Assembly (NCBI GenBank): GCA_965153455.1
Contig: OZ234502.1
Coordinates: forward strand, 6,789,495 to 6,853,494
DNA from: Sphagnum compactum
Taxonomy: Eukaryota > Bryophyta > Sphagnopsida > Sphagnales
DNA length: 64,000 nucleotides
Direction: 5' to 3'
Below are positions 12,800 through 26,278 of this stretch, one piece after another. Each line of letters starts with the position of its first letter. Within the stretch, counting starts at the first letter, position 1. Position numbers and translations under genes: made by a program. A model generated the notes under the pieces. It was given only the letters and a program-made list of their open reading frames with translations. It ran no database searches and was not told the DNA's origin.

Positions 12800-14706
12800 T
12801 AATAAAGTCTCTCGCTTGCGAACCGATCCTCCTCAGCTCTCGATCTCCATCGCCAGCAGCCATCAGTTCTCGGGTGAGCTCCTTCGACTCTCCGCGTAGC
12901 CTTGCTTGGACTATTTTGATGTGCTCATTTTTTTTCTGTTTTTTTTTCTGTGTTTTTTTCTTTTTTGGGGGCTTTTTTTTTGGCATTTTGTTTTTCATTT
13001 ATAGAAGCAAGCTTTGAATCGTGTGCTTCGCATGATGTGTTTAGCTCTCCATTTCCTGTTTACTTTTTTCTGTTTTGCATTTTCTGTTTGTGGATTTCTT
13101 TATGACAAGCTCTGGTTTGGACTTTTGTTGTGCTCTGTGAGAACTTAGTCTTTGCAGCAAGTCTCTCATGTCTCCTGCTTGCCTTCCAGTTTTTGGATTT
13201 ATGGAGAAAAGCTCACTGAGAATCGTGTGCCGAATTCTGTTCTCTGAATAGGTACACTGTACAGTTACTTTGTGTACTTTCCTCCTGCTATTGATGATAG
13301 TCACTCACTCCAGCAATAGTGTATGTGTTTGCTGTTTCTTGTTTCTTGTCAAGCAAGCTTTGAATTGTGTGCTTTGTCATCATAATAATAATCACAATGT
13401 TTAGCTCGAATATATATATTTTCTGTTTTCTTTTCTGTTTTGCAGCATTTATGAAAGGCTGGTTTGGAATTGTGTGTTTTCCTTGGATACAAGTTTCAGG
13501 CAAGACTTCTCCTCATGTCTTGTGCTTTATTGCTTTTCTGTTTTGGATTCTGAAACAAAACTCGCTTGGAATCGTGTGCTGAAAAGAAAATTGTTGTGCT
13601 CTGAGTAATAGGCACTTTCCTGCTGTCGATGATAGTAGATGTGTTTTCTGCTGTTTCTTTGTTTTGTTTTGCCCCGTATTCCTTTGTATAGGTCTCTTTT
13701 GTTGACTACAAACGGAGGAGGAGGCTCTTCTTGTCTTGTTTCTGGAGTAATTTTCCATCTTTCAATGCCCTGTTAGTGTGCTCGTTCGTCGTTCCGGCAC
13801 GTCCTCCCCGGTGTCGAAACTATACTATTAAATGGTTGCCGGTAACAGATTTCAACAATCTGAAATTTGTTCTACGTTAGGAAGAAATTTGTCAGGCAGC
13901 ATCGGATTGATGCCTGGAGCGCGCTGACTGACTGTTGCGAAATTTGGCGAGGGTTTTTGTGGCTCCCTGACAAACCGTGTGATGTGATTTCTGCCCCATC
14001 TGATGATTCTTTCTCAAGCGTTGGCAAGTCCTCTTTGGACGCATGATGTCGTGGCGCTTTTCTTCTCAGATATGCATTATCGCCGCTACTGAGCCATTGT
14101 CATCACGCAAAATAGTACTTTCAAGCAAAGCTTAGCATCCGTCAAGAAGAAGCTGCTGCTGCAGTGGTACAATTTCTGACATTGTCTGTATAATTTGGCA
14201 GGCAGCTGAAAACCACGAGGGTAAAAACATTTTCCATCACGCGGCTCCAGTGATAATCGGGATAAGTCGAGGAGGATTTTGCTTCTCTTTTGTGCCTGTG
14301 CCAGATCCCACTGAGGTATGGTTTCGTTCCAAACTTAGCCTAGGAATCTGTTTTGTAACCGTTGTTGTGCTTTTGGATTTCCACTGGTCCCAGCTTTCTC
14401 CAGTGGCAGCTGGTTCTGCAACACCGTCTCTGCCATCTTGATGGAAAACTCTACATACCACCTCTTTTTCTGATTTTTTCTAACTGAATTTTTGTTGATC
14501 TGAGGAGGCTGTTATCTCCATTTGCTGAAAGGACTCATTGAAAGGTGAGATGCAGGCACCCAGAGATGATGCAAAACCCTTGGCCTCCAAAAAGTTTTGC
14601 ACAAGAAAAAACTGATAATGAAGGATAAAGGGAAAGAAACCAATCCCAGGAAACATTCATCAGAGCTGTCGCTGAAATTCTTGATGGGTGTCAAATCCAG
14701 GCAAGA
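12800..14706 (+). promoter_or_regulatory. Putative 5' leader and leader intron of the acyltransferase-like gene
   Basis: A pyrimidine-rich, GC-richer segment at about 12,800-12,873 ends in CTCG followed by GTGAGCTCC, a good donor site. Downstream is T-rich intron-like sequence up to about 14,500. This suggests an untranslated first exon and a long leader intron, which is an inference without transcript data. Within it a block of about 310-350 bp is imperfectly duplicated (about 13,005-13,330 and 13,350-13,660). Both copies carry AAGCAAGCTTTGAAT, TGTGTGCTT, CTTTCCTxCTG and GATGATAGT. Confidence 0.4.
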
Positions 14707-16978
14707 ATGACAGCAGAGGCATTGCTGCACCCTGAGGAAGGTTTTCCTGACACACAACACACAAATGGGGCCTGTTCTGCATCATATAAGATAGCACCAA
14801 CCACCATCGAAAGCTCAACTGCAGACACTACTAAAGGAGCAAGAGAAGAAGGGATATTAAGTTTGGAAGGACCATATGATCGTCTACTTGGTGACACTGA
14901 AGAGAATTGGTGTCGTGCTATAGCAGGAGGAACAGGCATTACTGTCCTGGGCGTACTCTTCTCACAGCAGCTTGATCCTTCACTTCTCCAGCTTGCTGTA
15001 GATGTTGTGCAGGTCAGAAATTTATTTCTTTACAGCTGCCGCAGTTCTCAGATGCAAAGTTGGTCTGGAAGTTTCATATCAGACTCGAGGACAATGTCCA
15101 GATCTCTGTTAGTGCTTGATGGAATTCAATGTGTGCCTTGCAGCTCAATCACCCACGGCTACGGTCGGAGCTTATATGGATCCAGGGAAAGCCTGCCTTC
15201 CGAGTTTCCAATAATCCATGTGTGAACATTCAGGTTCTGGATGCAACTGGATCTGAAGAGTCTTTAGCCACCAATAATACTGATTTTGAGCATGCTAAAA
15301 CTACAGAGAACGGCAATGCAGAAAATATGGAGAAGAGTGAGGCAGAAGGCACGTCCTGGTTGACTCTCATCGAGACTGAATTGAATACCAATCTCTGGCA
15401 TGGGAAGGAGATTCACTCTCTGGAAGGCATGCAAGTGTTTGTTGTTCGACTCCACCATTTGCCAGGCAATCGATCCCTTGTGACTCTAAGACTACATACT
15501 GCTACTTGTGACCGTGTGTCTGCTGCCACCGTGCTGACAGATATTCTGAAGGCTTTCAATAATATTAGAAAGGGTCTTCCCCCTGACTTGGAGACAACTC
15601 AAAATTTGGAAGTGGATACCAGTCAAGACCTGAAAGAGGAAATTATGCCTTCAGGCAAGCCCTTGCCTCCATCTCATTCCTCTTTCAACCTCTTGGTTCA
15701 CTAAGATTAAGAACCTTTAAAAGACATGAAAGGATGGAAAGGGAGAAGATCAAGACTTCACACATAACCTACTGTGTTTATTACCTGATTGTTCATAGTG
15801 GAAGCAATGATTCTGTTGCAGGCAAGGGGAAGGAAGAAAAAAACAGTTCTATGAAATTGATGTCTGTGGAAGCTGCAATACCCCCAGGGAAGGCAAACAA
15901 GCCGTTCTGGGCACATGGGATTGATTTGCTGGGATATTCCCTTGGGTCAAAATGGCATGCGCTTCTGCCTTTTGAGGAACCCTGCATGCCCCGACAGACC
16001 AGATTGATTCGCTCGTCTCTCAGCTTTGAGCATACTCAAGCACTGTTGCAGGTTAAAAGCATTCCTCAAGAGGGGCAAATGATGTTACTGTGTACATACA
16101 TTGTCAAGCAGGTTATAAAATTCCACAATCTCTGATGCTCCATGGTTGATGGATTATTACTCATTAAAATGCTTTTGAGGTGCAGGCCTGCAGCAATGCA
16201 AAAACAAGCCTGTATGGAGCAATGTGTGCTGCAGGGTTGAAGGCAGCTGCTACTTTAAAGGAGCTTGGAAATAGATCAGAGCATTTTGCCATTATCACTC
16301 TTGTGGATTGCCGCCAGTACTTGGATCCAGTTCTTTCAGATTCCACAGTTGGTTTGTACATCACAACCCCACAGTCAATTTTATAATGTAGTGATTTTCT
16401 ATCAATCAATCAATCTAGTACATCATCATGCTGTTTGTTGATCTTGATCATTCAAACCAATCTTTGGTGACTCTCAGCTTCATCAACCAAGTTCTGACTG
16501 GTGTCTCTTGTAATTTGCATTTGTGCCAGGTTTCTATCATTCAGCTCTCATGAATACTCATCAGTTAAACGAGATGGCTGAGTTTTGGGAGCTTGCAAGA
16601 CGCTGCTCAGACTCACTCAACAATGCGATCAAGAATCGGAAGCATTTCACCGATATGGGCGACTTGAATTACCTCATGTACCAAGCTATAATGCACCCGA
16701 ATCTGACACCATCAAATTCTCTACGCACATCGCTGCTGGTCGCATTCAAAGATACCATGACTGACAACCTTAAAGAGGTAACAGATGCTTTGGGAGTCGA
16801 AGATTATGTGGGATGCTCATCGATCCATGGGGTTGGCCCCTCACTCGCTATCTTTGATTCCATTCGCAATGGACAGCTCTGCTGTGCCAATGTGTACCCT
16901 TACCCTTTGCACTCACATTCACAGATGCAGACTCTTGTCAACACCATGATGGACAATCTTATCAAATTTATTCCATAG
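14707..16978 (+). CDS. Acyltransferase/condensation-domain-like protein, five exons
   Basis: Exons are 14,707-15,012, 15,144-15,654, 15,822-16,051, 16,186-16,351 and 16,530-16,978; together 553 codons plus TAG. The start is the first ATG after an in-frame stop at 14,626-14,628. The protein resembles a conserved, poorly characterised plant family related to condensation and alcohol acetyltransferase enzymes. It has the N-terminal RLLGDTEENWCRA...GGTGITVL block, the LRLHTATCDR segment (H-x4-D where such enzymes carry HxxxD) near residue 216, and a conserved C-terminal half with HFTDMGDLNYLM and SSIHGVGPS. No signal peptide or membrane segment is evident, so it is probably cytosolic; substrate is unknown. 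All exon junctions keep frame. Introns 1, 3 and 4 are GT-AG; intron 2 is best read as GC-AG (TCAG then GCAAGC, ending TTGCAG). A weak possibility is that intron 2 uses another donor. The family's function is inferred by homology from memory only. Confidence 0.85.
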
Positions 16979-17289
16979 AACAGGAATTCACATTCATGCA
17001 TGCATGCAGTCTCGCCATCAAACACCACCCGTTGGCCTCAAATCACATCTTTCCTTCCACATGCACATCCAAATTTTGCAGAAGGAGCTTCATAATCATT
17101 GTGCTGCTCCTATCTTTCTCCAATGGAAATCGAATACCTCAATTGAGGACAATTTTTCATTTCAATATGATGAGTTCCATCAGCTCCCTCCTCCAGGCAG
17201 CTCCTTTGGGTGGGTGTCAATACATACATTACATACATATGTGTATATGAGCATAATTTTGGGCAAACTGCTACTATGCAAAATGTGTG

Positions 17290-17588
17290 TCCTGAGTTTT
17301 TTGTGGCATGCAAGGAAGCAGCAACAGAAAAAGAGGGTGGTAATAGTTATGTTGTTGGTTAGCACTCTCAAGAGACATAGAGCTAATCAAAGAAAGTAAT
17401 TAGTACTATCCTCATTCAAGCCACAATGACACATTACAAAAGCCGACTGTGTTGCAGCTTGTGTTGCAGCTTGAATGAGGAAACTTCTAATTACTTTCTT
17501 TGATTAGCTATGTACCTTGAGAGTGCTGGCCAATATCGTGACTACCTCTTTTCGGGTGCTTCCTTGAATGCCACAGAAACTCAGGACA
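17290..17588. repeat. Long imperfect inverted repeat (hairpin) between two genes
   Basis: Arms of about 120-130 bases (17,290-17,421 and 17,469-17,588) pair across a 47-base loop. Pairing begins with CCTGAG/CTCAGG at the base and GCATGCAAGGAAGC/GCTTCCTTGAATGC, continues through AGCACTCTCAAG/CTTGAGAGTGCT, a perfect 22-bp block (17,382-17,403 with 17,487-17,508), and ends with CCTCATTCAAGC/GCTTGAATGAGG. The loop holds a short tandem GTTGCAGCTT duplication. It lies about 310 bp past the acyltransferase stop. It could be a MIRNA-like precursor, a foldback element, or a local inverted duplication. Confidence 0.8.
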
Positions 17589-17599
17589 TTGCTAGACAG

Positions 17600-18026
17600 A
17601 AAACTGGAACTGGTGCAGAAACACTTGCTTCACATCACAGACCTTAACAATGGGTAGTAAACCCATGAACCTTTGCCATAAGAACATGGCAAACTGAATC
17701 CTGCATACAGTTTCCTTCACAAATTGATTCTGTACTGTAAAATGCTTGAAGGATCATGCATTACACCCCCCTTCATCTTCACTCTGCACTGTATGATAAG
17801 ATGCAAGCATTGCAAAATTTGCAAACTAAAGGCTTTCAAAATGTGTCCAAGATCAAACTCTGAATATGTCGCCTTCAATGGCATACTCAAGCTTTTACCT
17901 CATATCTTTAAGACATGAGTGCAAAACCACCACCTAAACATTTGAATCTGCTAGCTATAAATAATTGAAACCTAAGATGATCTTCTGTCATGCACTGCAG
18001 AGGGTTTGGAGTTTTCATAGTGGTTG
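17600..18026. other. Region between converging genes
   Basis: Likely 3' flanks of the plus-strand acyltransferase gene and the minus-strand ERF gene. No further coding signal is seen. Confidence 0.5.
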
Positions 18027-19508
18027 TTATGAAACCAAGCAGAGAGGAGCAAGATCTTGGCATGAATTCCATATCACCTGGTCCTGGTTTGAGATCTCAG
18101 TTCCTGCTGAGCCTTGATCCGGCCCTGCAGCCAAGCTTGATAGTAGCAAGCACTCCTGGAAAATATTGGCCACACAAAGAGAAGAAGATATGGGTGTTGA
18201 GCATTGAACCTTCATTCTGCAGAAATGTTCATTGAGTAACATGGTGTCATCTGAGAGAGCAGGATCCTCTAGACTGCTGGTGTCAGGCACTTTCTCAAGA
18301 GGCTCCAGATCTGTGGCAGAGAAATCAAAGGAAGTGGTGTAGTAATGTTTGAAGTCGTTCTCAGAGCTGTCTTCAGCAGCAGCGACAGAACAAGTAGATG
18401 TTTCATCATCATCCTGAAGACTACTTGGCTGTGTTTGAAGATACTGTCGCTCTCGCCGAATAGCTGGTTCTTCGAGCCATTTTAGACTGTCACCCATCTC
18501 AGGAAAACTCAATGTCAAGCTTTCTTCAGTGGAGCTATAGTATGTGCAACTGGTCTCAGACGTCATACCAGAGTCTCCAAGATATTGTTGCTCTGATGTT
18601 CCTGCAAATGCTTTCAACCATTCCTTGTGATCCATCTCAGGAAAGATTGTTAAGCTTTCTTCTGTGCCGGAGCCATAGCTACAACTGGAGTCAGATATCG
18701 TATTAATACCATTGCTGCTGCTGCTGTATTTCCTCTCTACAGCAGCAACCTCAACAGCTTCACAGAGCTGCTCTTGGTTGGACAGCGCCATAGAAGAAGA
18801 CACGGAATGATCTGTTCCTGATGAGGCGTCTGGTGTTACAACGGGAACTTCAAGCTCGTCTGCACAGCTAGGCAGAACATCTTTGAAGACTGTACAAGAA
18901 GAAGTTAGAGAATTCTCTGTTTCTGAAGTAACAGCACCTGCGGCAGTGCTGTCGAGCTTTGCCGCAGCTAGCGAGCTTCGGCGGTGGAGGAGACCGAGAC
19001 GTGCAGATTTGGAAGGCAACAAAGTAGAGAAGTTAGTACTAGAAGCTCTAGAGGAGAAGGAGGAGGAGGCTACAGCAGGAGGCATGAAATTAGTGCGTGT
19101 GTTGGTGCCTCTGAGCATCAAAGCGGCTTCATCGTAAGCACGAGCAGCATCTTCAGCGCAGTCGAAGGTACCAAGCCACAACCGTATCTTCTGCGTCGTG
19201 TCCTTGATCTCCGCTACCCAGCGCCCTGACGGCCGTTGCCGCACTCCTAAGAATCGTTTGTTCCGGCTTCGTCCTGCACCACCAGCTCGCGGGATCGTCG
19301 ACGACATGTGCGAGGCTTTTGATGCTCCTCCTCTTGCGGAGTTTATAGTACCGCTAAGAAGAAGTTCTTCTTCAGCTTGTCTTTCCGCAGTTTTAAGAAC
19401 ATGAGAGTCTAAGACCGCATGTTGATGAAGCTGCTCCAAGTCGATGCCGCCGTTAAAGGAGCTGCTGTTTGTCACCTCCTGCTGCTGCTGCTGGACCATT
19501 CCAGACAC
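18027..19508 (-). CDS. AP2/ERF transcription factor, RAP2.11/ERN-like
   Basis: Single uninterrupted frame of 493 codons. It is a nuclear DNA-binding regulator of the ERF family, which binds GCC-box or related elements. One AP2 domain lies at about residues 85-142, with [16 protein letters not shown] (YRG element) and [20 protein letters not shown] (RAYD element). Position 14 is Val and position 19 Asp, the combination I know from the RAP2.11/ERN branch. The N-terminus has a short Gln run (residues 6-10). The long C-terminus is Ser- and acid-rich and contains an internal duplication, [11 protein letters not shown] near 282-292 and [12 protein letters not shown] near 327-338, each followed by a KEWLK/LKWLE acidic-hydrophobic segment; these look like activation modules. 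The start is the first ATG of the frame and is preceded by CT-rich leader. Target genes cannot be inferred. Confidence 0.93.
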   Translation of the reverse strand: MSGMVQQQQQEVTNSSSFNGGIDLEQLHQHAVLDSHVLKTAERQAEEELLLSGTINSARGGASKASHMSSTIPRAGGAGRSRNKRFLGVRQRPSGRWVAEIKDTTQKIRLWLGTFDCAEDAARAYDEAALMLRGTNTRTNFMPPAVASSSFSSRASSTNFSTLLPSKSARLGLLHRRSSLAAAKLDSTAAGAVTSETENSLTSSCTVFKDVLPSCADELEVPVVTPDASSGTDHSVSSSMALSNQEQLCEAVEVAAVERKYSSSSNGINTISDSSCSYGSGTEESLTIFPEMDHKEWLKAFAGTSEQQYLGDSGMTSETSCTYYSSTEESLTLSFPEMGDSLKWLEEPAIRRERQYLQTQPSSLQDDDETSTCSVAAAEDSSENDFKHYYTTSFDFSATDLEPLEKVPDTSSLEDPALSDDTMLLNEHFCRMKVQCSTPISSSLCVANIFQECLLLSSLAAGPDQGSAGTEISNQDQVIWNSCQDLAPLCLVS

Positions 19509-20620
19509 ACAAAAAAGCGTGTTCAGTGTACTATACTACAGATTGCAAAAACCGTCCACAGGAAGAAGTCTATTATCCCTCTCTTTCAAGCTTCAAAGAC
19601 AATCTGCCTGTCGATATCTGGACTTTCTCATCTCAATCTCAACATGATCTTTGGCCTCATCACATCAGCAGCCACAAAGAGCAGCAGCACGTCGTTAGGA
19701 GAAACTCCGACTCCCTCACGCAAAAGTCCTCGAACTAGACAGAGAGAAAAAACAAGTTCGACATCAAAATGCAGAACAACACGTTGCCAACAAGTCTATC
19801 TACCTCCTAGCACTCTCTAATTTTGCGCACTTATCTAGAGAATCCCTGGAAATCTCATCTCTCTATCCAGGCTTCCTCTCAAAAAGTCTATTACAACCTC
19901 ACAAACTACAGATGACAATTGAATCAGAACTTGAGAAAGATTCCGTACTGATGGATCCGCATCGTATCATTCTTCTTCTGCCTTGAACGTCGAGGAAAAA
20001 GAAAGCGGGAAAAAAACAAACAAACAAAAACAAAATGCGTAGAGTACTATACCAGATAATTGCGACCTCGACTTGTTCAAATGCATGACAATCTGGACGC
20101 GTCGTCGTTGCCTTCTTTTATTATCTCATAAACCTCATCTTTAGACTATCCGCCATCTTGGACACAAATCGCAACACGCAATTTGTTGTCGTACGTCGAG
20201 GGAAAGCTGTGCGGGGATAATGACAACTTGCTAAGTGGAATACTATTTTTTTTGTGATCAAATTCACTGGTCTAGCAAACTGTTAGAACAGCATCTTGTT
20301 GTTGTTGTTCTTCTTCTTCTTCTTCAGTAGTAATGTGGAAACTTACTGGCCTGCTGTGAAAGAAAATGGGGAAGCCATTCATTCGTTCAAGAGAGAGAGA
20401 AAAAGAGAGACAGAGGGACCAGGAAACCCCAGAAAAAGAGAGAAAGCGCAAAGCAAATTGTGGCTGTCGTCTACTGACCTCTGGGCCTGCTGGGCCCCCA
20501 CATGAGAGAGGCTCTTGGACTGCGTCTTTCCGTGCTTCCTCTCTCCTCTCTCTCTCTCTCTCTCATGTTGCCCATGGGTGGGGGCATTCTCAAAATAAGG
20601 GGCTTAGGAGAAGACGATAG
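19509..20620 (-). promoter_or_regulatory. Upstream region of the ERF gene
   Basis: Leader and promoter DNA for the minus-strand ERF gene. It is GC-richer than the intergenic DNA beyond 20,640 and has no convincing ORF. Simple repeats include CTT units near 20,297-20,326 and a (CT)n tract at 20,541-20,564. I did not find a clear TATA box at the expected spacing. Confidence 0.4.
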
Positions 20621-20639
20621 TCTAACCTTGCATCATAAT

Positions 20640-23600
20640 CTCCCTCGCACCCTTGAGGAGTAGGCGTAAAATCCCTCCCAATTTATAAGAGGGAAATTCA
20701 TGGATATAACTGTGCCCTCCACATACACTACAATTTTTTTTGAGAGCTGTACTAATTTTTAAAGAATAGTCAATTTCAGTATTTTTGGTTTTGGTTTCAA
20801 TTAGCAAGAACCAAATTGGAATTGAGATTGATCTCGCTAGAAAACAAATTGTCATTTGCAACCAATTTTTGTAATTAAAAAGTGTTGTTTTTTGTGATTT
20901 TAAAATGTTTTTTACAACTATTTTCAATTACACGTGCTATTTTTAATTGAAATTTTTGATTATAAATAACCAATTTTTTCTTAGTATTTTCGAAACCGAA
21001 AAAAAAGACAATGACTTTTTTCATGAAAACCTATGATTATTTTTTTAGAGTTTCAAATAAGCAAAATCACATTTTTTTCCCCCAATTTTCAAAAAACCTA
21101 AAGCTTCTTCAGTTATATAAATATAAAAACCCAAGACTAATAATTATTAACAAAGTTAATATCCCACCCCACAATTTCCATGATCAACAAATCAAAAAAT
21201 CGCATTGTCTCCAATTTCATTTAATGTTTGTCTTTGTTGTTTTATCAAGAGTTTGTGATTACATCACCCCTTCTTCAAATTTTCAAAATCTTTCTTTTTA
21301 TTGTGAAAGCGTATATAAAAATCCATAATAAAGTGCAAAAGATAGGAAACGAAAATGACTCCTACACGGGTAGGTAGGTACCTAAATGAAAACATTTGGT
21401 GGTTGCTAGGTAAGTAGATTAGAACATGGTTAATATATAAACAACCACCATGGTTAGATGTGAGAAAGGAATACAATCATAAATTGTTTCCTACCTTCAC
21501 ACCTTTGATCCTCCATGGTTTGTTGGTGAATGCAAAAACAATGATTTAAAGCATCTCTATTAGTTCCATTGCAAACACACATTACATTGTTAGTATCCAT
21601 AACCTTTTATCAAATTCATTACATCAAAACATGGCACTCATGACTAGAACATTTTGTGACTATGTTTTTGTCATAGTTCATGTAGTCATATAGGTTATGT
21701 CCTTTACAACTATCAAGGGGTTGTGGGCAAAAATATGACCACACTACTAGGTTAGCAACTATAATAATCTACAATATTGCTACATCACTAAGTCCAACCA
21801 CTATAGGGGTTTAAATACTACTACATTACTAGGTGTACAACTATAGTACTACTTTTTGGTACATGCATATTAGGGTTAATCACTATAGTGATCATGTTCA
21901 TGCATTTATTATGCATGTATGTACGTTTATTAATTTTTAGATTGCAATACCTTACATTTTGATTTCGACTCAATTTTGTTGAATAATTAGTTAATTCAAA
22001 GGATTCCATTTCAACAAATGTTTTGGGCATGTTGCAAGTGTCAAGGGGGTATGTAAGATGGTATGTGGGATATCATGAGACCCTTGGTGCATGCTATTTA
22101 GCATGTTACACGGGCCTTTGTACTTGTAACATGGTTAGGTTATGGGTCGAAACATGACAAGGTTGGCAAATCACAATAATGCTTGCTTGCATAACCCTAA
22201 GTGATTGTTTGCATAATGCCCAATCTAGATACATATTGATGGTGCTTTCACAAGGTGTCAAATATGTTAATCCTTAATGGCTATGGACTTGTTGACATAT
22301 TCAAGTTTATACAATATTGTTACTCATCAATGCTTTAAAGCACAACATAGGTAGGCTATATATAACCCATATTGCTACCCTTGGTTGTTTTTAGTTCTTC
22401 AACATTTGTTGACTAAATCCATAAGTGACATTTGTACATATTGCAAAACTACAAAAGTTGAACCAACATGTACAAAGAGAGGTGACACCCATCAAATCTT
22501 TAACATGCCCAATAGATCAAAATTGCCTAAGTTGCCCACATATTTGAAACCAATTTGTACAACAACTGTGATACCCATAACATATCTAGCACACCCAATA
22601 GATTAGACTCCTCAAAGAAGCTTTTGTAAATACACAATTTACAACCCATATTTTTCCAATGTGATTCAACCAACAAGAGAGAAAGAAACCTAAGGAATAA
22701 ATATTGCAATGTACCTACCAAATATGAATGGCATAAAAATCCAAATCAAGAACTGCAAATGAATGTAAAGAAAACCAAGTACCTCCTATTGTACATGCAG
22801 ATGGTATGAAATATAAAATTTTACAACCCAATTACAAGTGTGTGAAACACTTAAAAAGTGTTGGGGCATTCTAAGTAGGTCCCACATCTAAACAAAATTA
22901 ATGACGTTAAAGGCTTTTGTAGCAAAAAGATAGGGACTGGAAAATGTTCCCTTCACACTAGCAAGTTCATCTCTATGGGACAAAACTACAATTCAAGAAC
23001 TTGATGATTCATATTATTGCCAAGTCCTACCAGCAATGGTTCTAAACTTTATCAATGGTTCTAACTATGAGTCTATGGGGGTTAGATCACTTTGAAATTT
23101 TTTTCATGAGCTTCAACTGACATCATTCGCAAAACAAAATATTTAAACACCCACGCCCAACAACACAAAGGCAAACAGAATCCCAAAAAGGAATGGAAAT
23201 GGAACCACTCTCAAAGGTGATGAAGAAAGTTGAATAAAGGAAAAGGAAGGGAACAACACTAAAGATTTACAATTTGGCAAATGTAACCCACCTCCCCTTA
23301 CATGAGTCCTCAACAAAATCCCACAATTGATAGATGAACTAAGCACATTTGGAGGTCCCAATAAAATTGGGTACCCTCTTCCTTCAGAAAATGATGAAAT
23401 AGAAACCAAATCACCCAAGTCAACATCCCACACTAAGTATCTATCTGCCAATTTCTATTGTTTTCAAGATCCATAATGACCTTCATCATCCCCCTAATCA
23501 TAGACCCCCCTAATCTTGGTGTTAGATTGCATTTCTCTAAAGGATATATGATGTAGTAGAAACAACACTTCCTCCAAAAAAACAACAATCAACACTTTCA

Positions 23601-26278
23601 TGCATTCTTCCTTCCAGTGGTACCAAGCATAACAAGTTGCAAAAACCATCAATTTACACCAACACATAGACACACACAATTAAAAAAACTGCAAAATACT
23701 TAGCTGCCAAGTTCTAGAAGTCCTTCGGTACTTGAACTTCTTCCACCATCCATCCTTCATTGATGTCCAATAAAGAAGATCCGCCCAACAACACCACATC
23801 ATATAGACCCATAAGGAAAGCCACAAACAGATCAAGCGCCACCGATCATAAAAACTCCAAGAAGCTCATAACCTGCAAAAAAACAAAGCAATACAAAATT
23901 AAAAAACTCACAAGACTGGCCATTAGTCACCATCAACTATCGAACTTTTATTGTCTTCAACTTTTGGTAGTTAACGACATTGTACATCTTCAATTAGGGT
24001 TTCATTTCGTATTTTCTCATCACACTTTCATTGGCTTCTACTCATTGAAAAATGCACACAGATATGCAAACTGAATGAACTTGGTTCTTAGGTAAATTGT
24101 TCGGGGATGATGTAAGACATTAAGATAATTAGTGGCCTAGAGGTTAAAGAACAAAGGTTAAAGATTGACTATTAAAACAAAGAAACAAATTAAGTCATGA
24201 ATAAGTGATGAAACATTTAGAACAAATAGAAGAGTTTTAAAAAGGGATGCATAATGAGGTCCACACCAGTGTTGACTGGTTATTAAATTTTGACCCAGTT
24301 ATCAATCTGGTGATTAATAACCTTTTAGCCAATTATTGATTTTTTGAATAACCAGTTAATAACCTAACTACCTGGTATTGAATTTTCAAATTCTAATAAC
24401 CTACTCATAGGATGACTTGGTTATCATATAGGTAGGTTATCAATACTAAAACACTAAAAAAATTTATGATGGAAAATAAATGTATATATAATAATTTTTT
24501 TAATTAAAAAAACCCTAAAACAATAGGTTAATCGATGGTTATCACTTGGATCTTTGAAAGCCTACCTTTATGCATAACCAACTATTATTACCATTAAAAT
24601 ATTGATAATCTAACCAACACCCTTTTTTTTACTGATACTAATAACCTTTTTCTTAAAAGACCTAACCTAATGGTAATGAGACAATTAATAACTAACCAAC
24701 ATTAATCCACATAGATCACAAAGTGTAATGTGCAAGCACACTTCTTCATTGCAAAGGTGTACTAGGTGTTGGTTTTGCTTGCAATTAACTACAAAACAAT
24801 CTATCTACATTATCTACTGCCTTTGACCCATCACTGTATTTCATCAAGTAGTCCTTTTGGTCCTTACCACACATGCTAAACCCTAAAAGAAGTTGCAACC
24901 CAACATTTCAAGAACAATATTTGCCTACAATTGGCTATAATGCACTTCAAACAATCTTCTTATCATTTATGATACAAACATCCTATAACACTAACTTTGA
25001 TAATGAACACCAACTGCAACACACTTCATGAAACAAGATTGTTATTTTCAATTATATGAACATTCTATGGCATTGAGTAAACAATGTAGTAATAAGATTG
25101 ACACAGACAGAACCCTATATTTTGATTGCTTATCAAGCTTCCACATAGTGACACATAATGGACATTAACCTTTGAAGCTCTGCAAGAAAAGAATTCAAAT
25201 CTGCAATTTCTCCACCCTCATTTTGCCCAGCTTTCAACTGTAAAACCGCTAATTCTTTGCTGGTTCTTTCAATAAACCAATGAGTTTTTTGAGCTAGTTA
25301 TCATTTAGGTAAGTTGTCCATCCTAAAATGTTAAACACAATTATAATAGAAAAAAGAAATACAGAAAATTCAAAAACCCTATAACCAACTAATAATTGGT
25401 AGGAAGCTTGTAAATTCCTACATAATTTTAGATAATTTATTGGTTTTACAGTAAATTATGTTTATGATTAATATTTTTATGGTTTAATATATAAATATTA
25501 ATCACAAGCCAATAGTATTAATAAATATCTATGATTAATAAATAGATTTTGTTTTGTAGATTACAAGATTTAATGTAAAACTAGTAGATCTTGTAAAATT
25601 GTAGATTTTTTTTGGAACTAGAACTAAAACCATTAATTATTTTTTTAAAGAATTGGAACCCGATTGGAAAATACAATGGTGTGAAAACAACAATAGTTTT
25701 GATGTTTGGTGGAAGGATTTTATTGTAAATTCAATTATGAAATGGACTTTCTAATTTATTATGAATGTGTCATATGTCTTAACTTGACATAGAATATGTA
25801 ACCATTAATTGATAAAATAGTGAAGTAAGTACAATTTATAATAACAAGCTAAAGTTATAATCAGACCTGGTGTTAGGTTTTGTAATGTTAAATAATCTAA
25901 CATTTAAATAAAATTGTTTTTACTAAAAAAATCATCCATGTTAATTAGCACTGACCTATAGTTAAAATTTTACAAACTCATTCATATTTCAAAAAACCAT
26001 CGAAAAACATTTTGTTAACTTAAAATGACTTAAAACCCTAGTTACTCAACATTGTGTTTTTTTATTTTTTGAAGATATGATATTAAATTAATATTCGTTC
26101 AACATCAACTTAACACTCGCTTAACAATGTGCCACCTACAATTTGACACAAATTAACATTTTCAATTTGAATGGCAAAAGGACTTGCCTCCGTAACTCAA
26201 CTTATCATTAGGTGTGATTATAGGAATTTGATATACATCATTATTTCATTTATATTAATGGAAAATCTCGAACTTAAT
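20640..26278. other. AT-rich intergenic DNA
   Basis: No recognisable gene. A minus-strand frame at 23,143-23,451 (102 codons) is GC-richer and could be a coding fragment, but I cannot name it. The tract 24,270-24,720 is dense in GGTTAT/ATAACC words in both orientations. Confidence 0.45.

Noticed and set aside
23143-23451. Minus-strand 102-codon frame considered as a DUF295-like or F-box-associated fragment
   Set aside because: The resemblance is too weak to name and no flanking exons were found.
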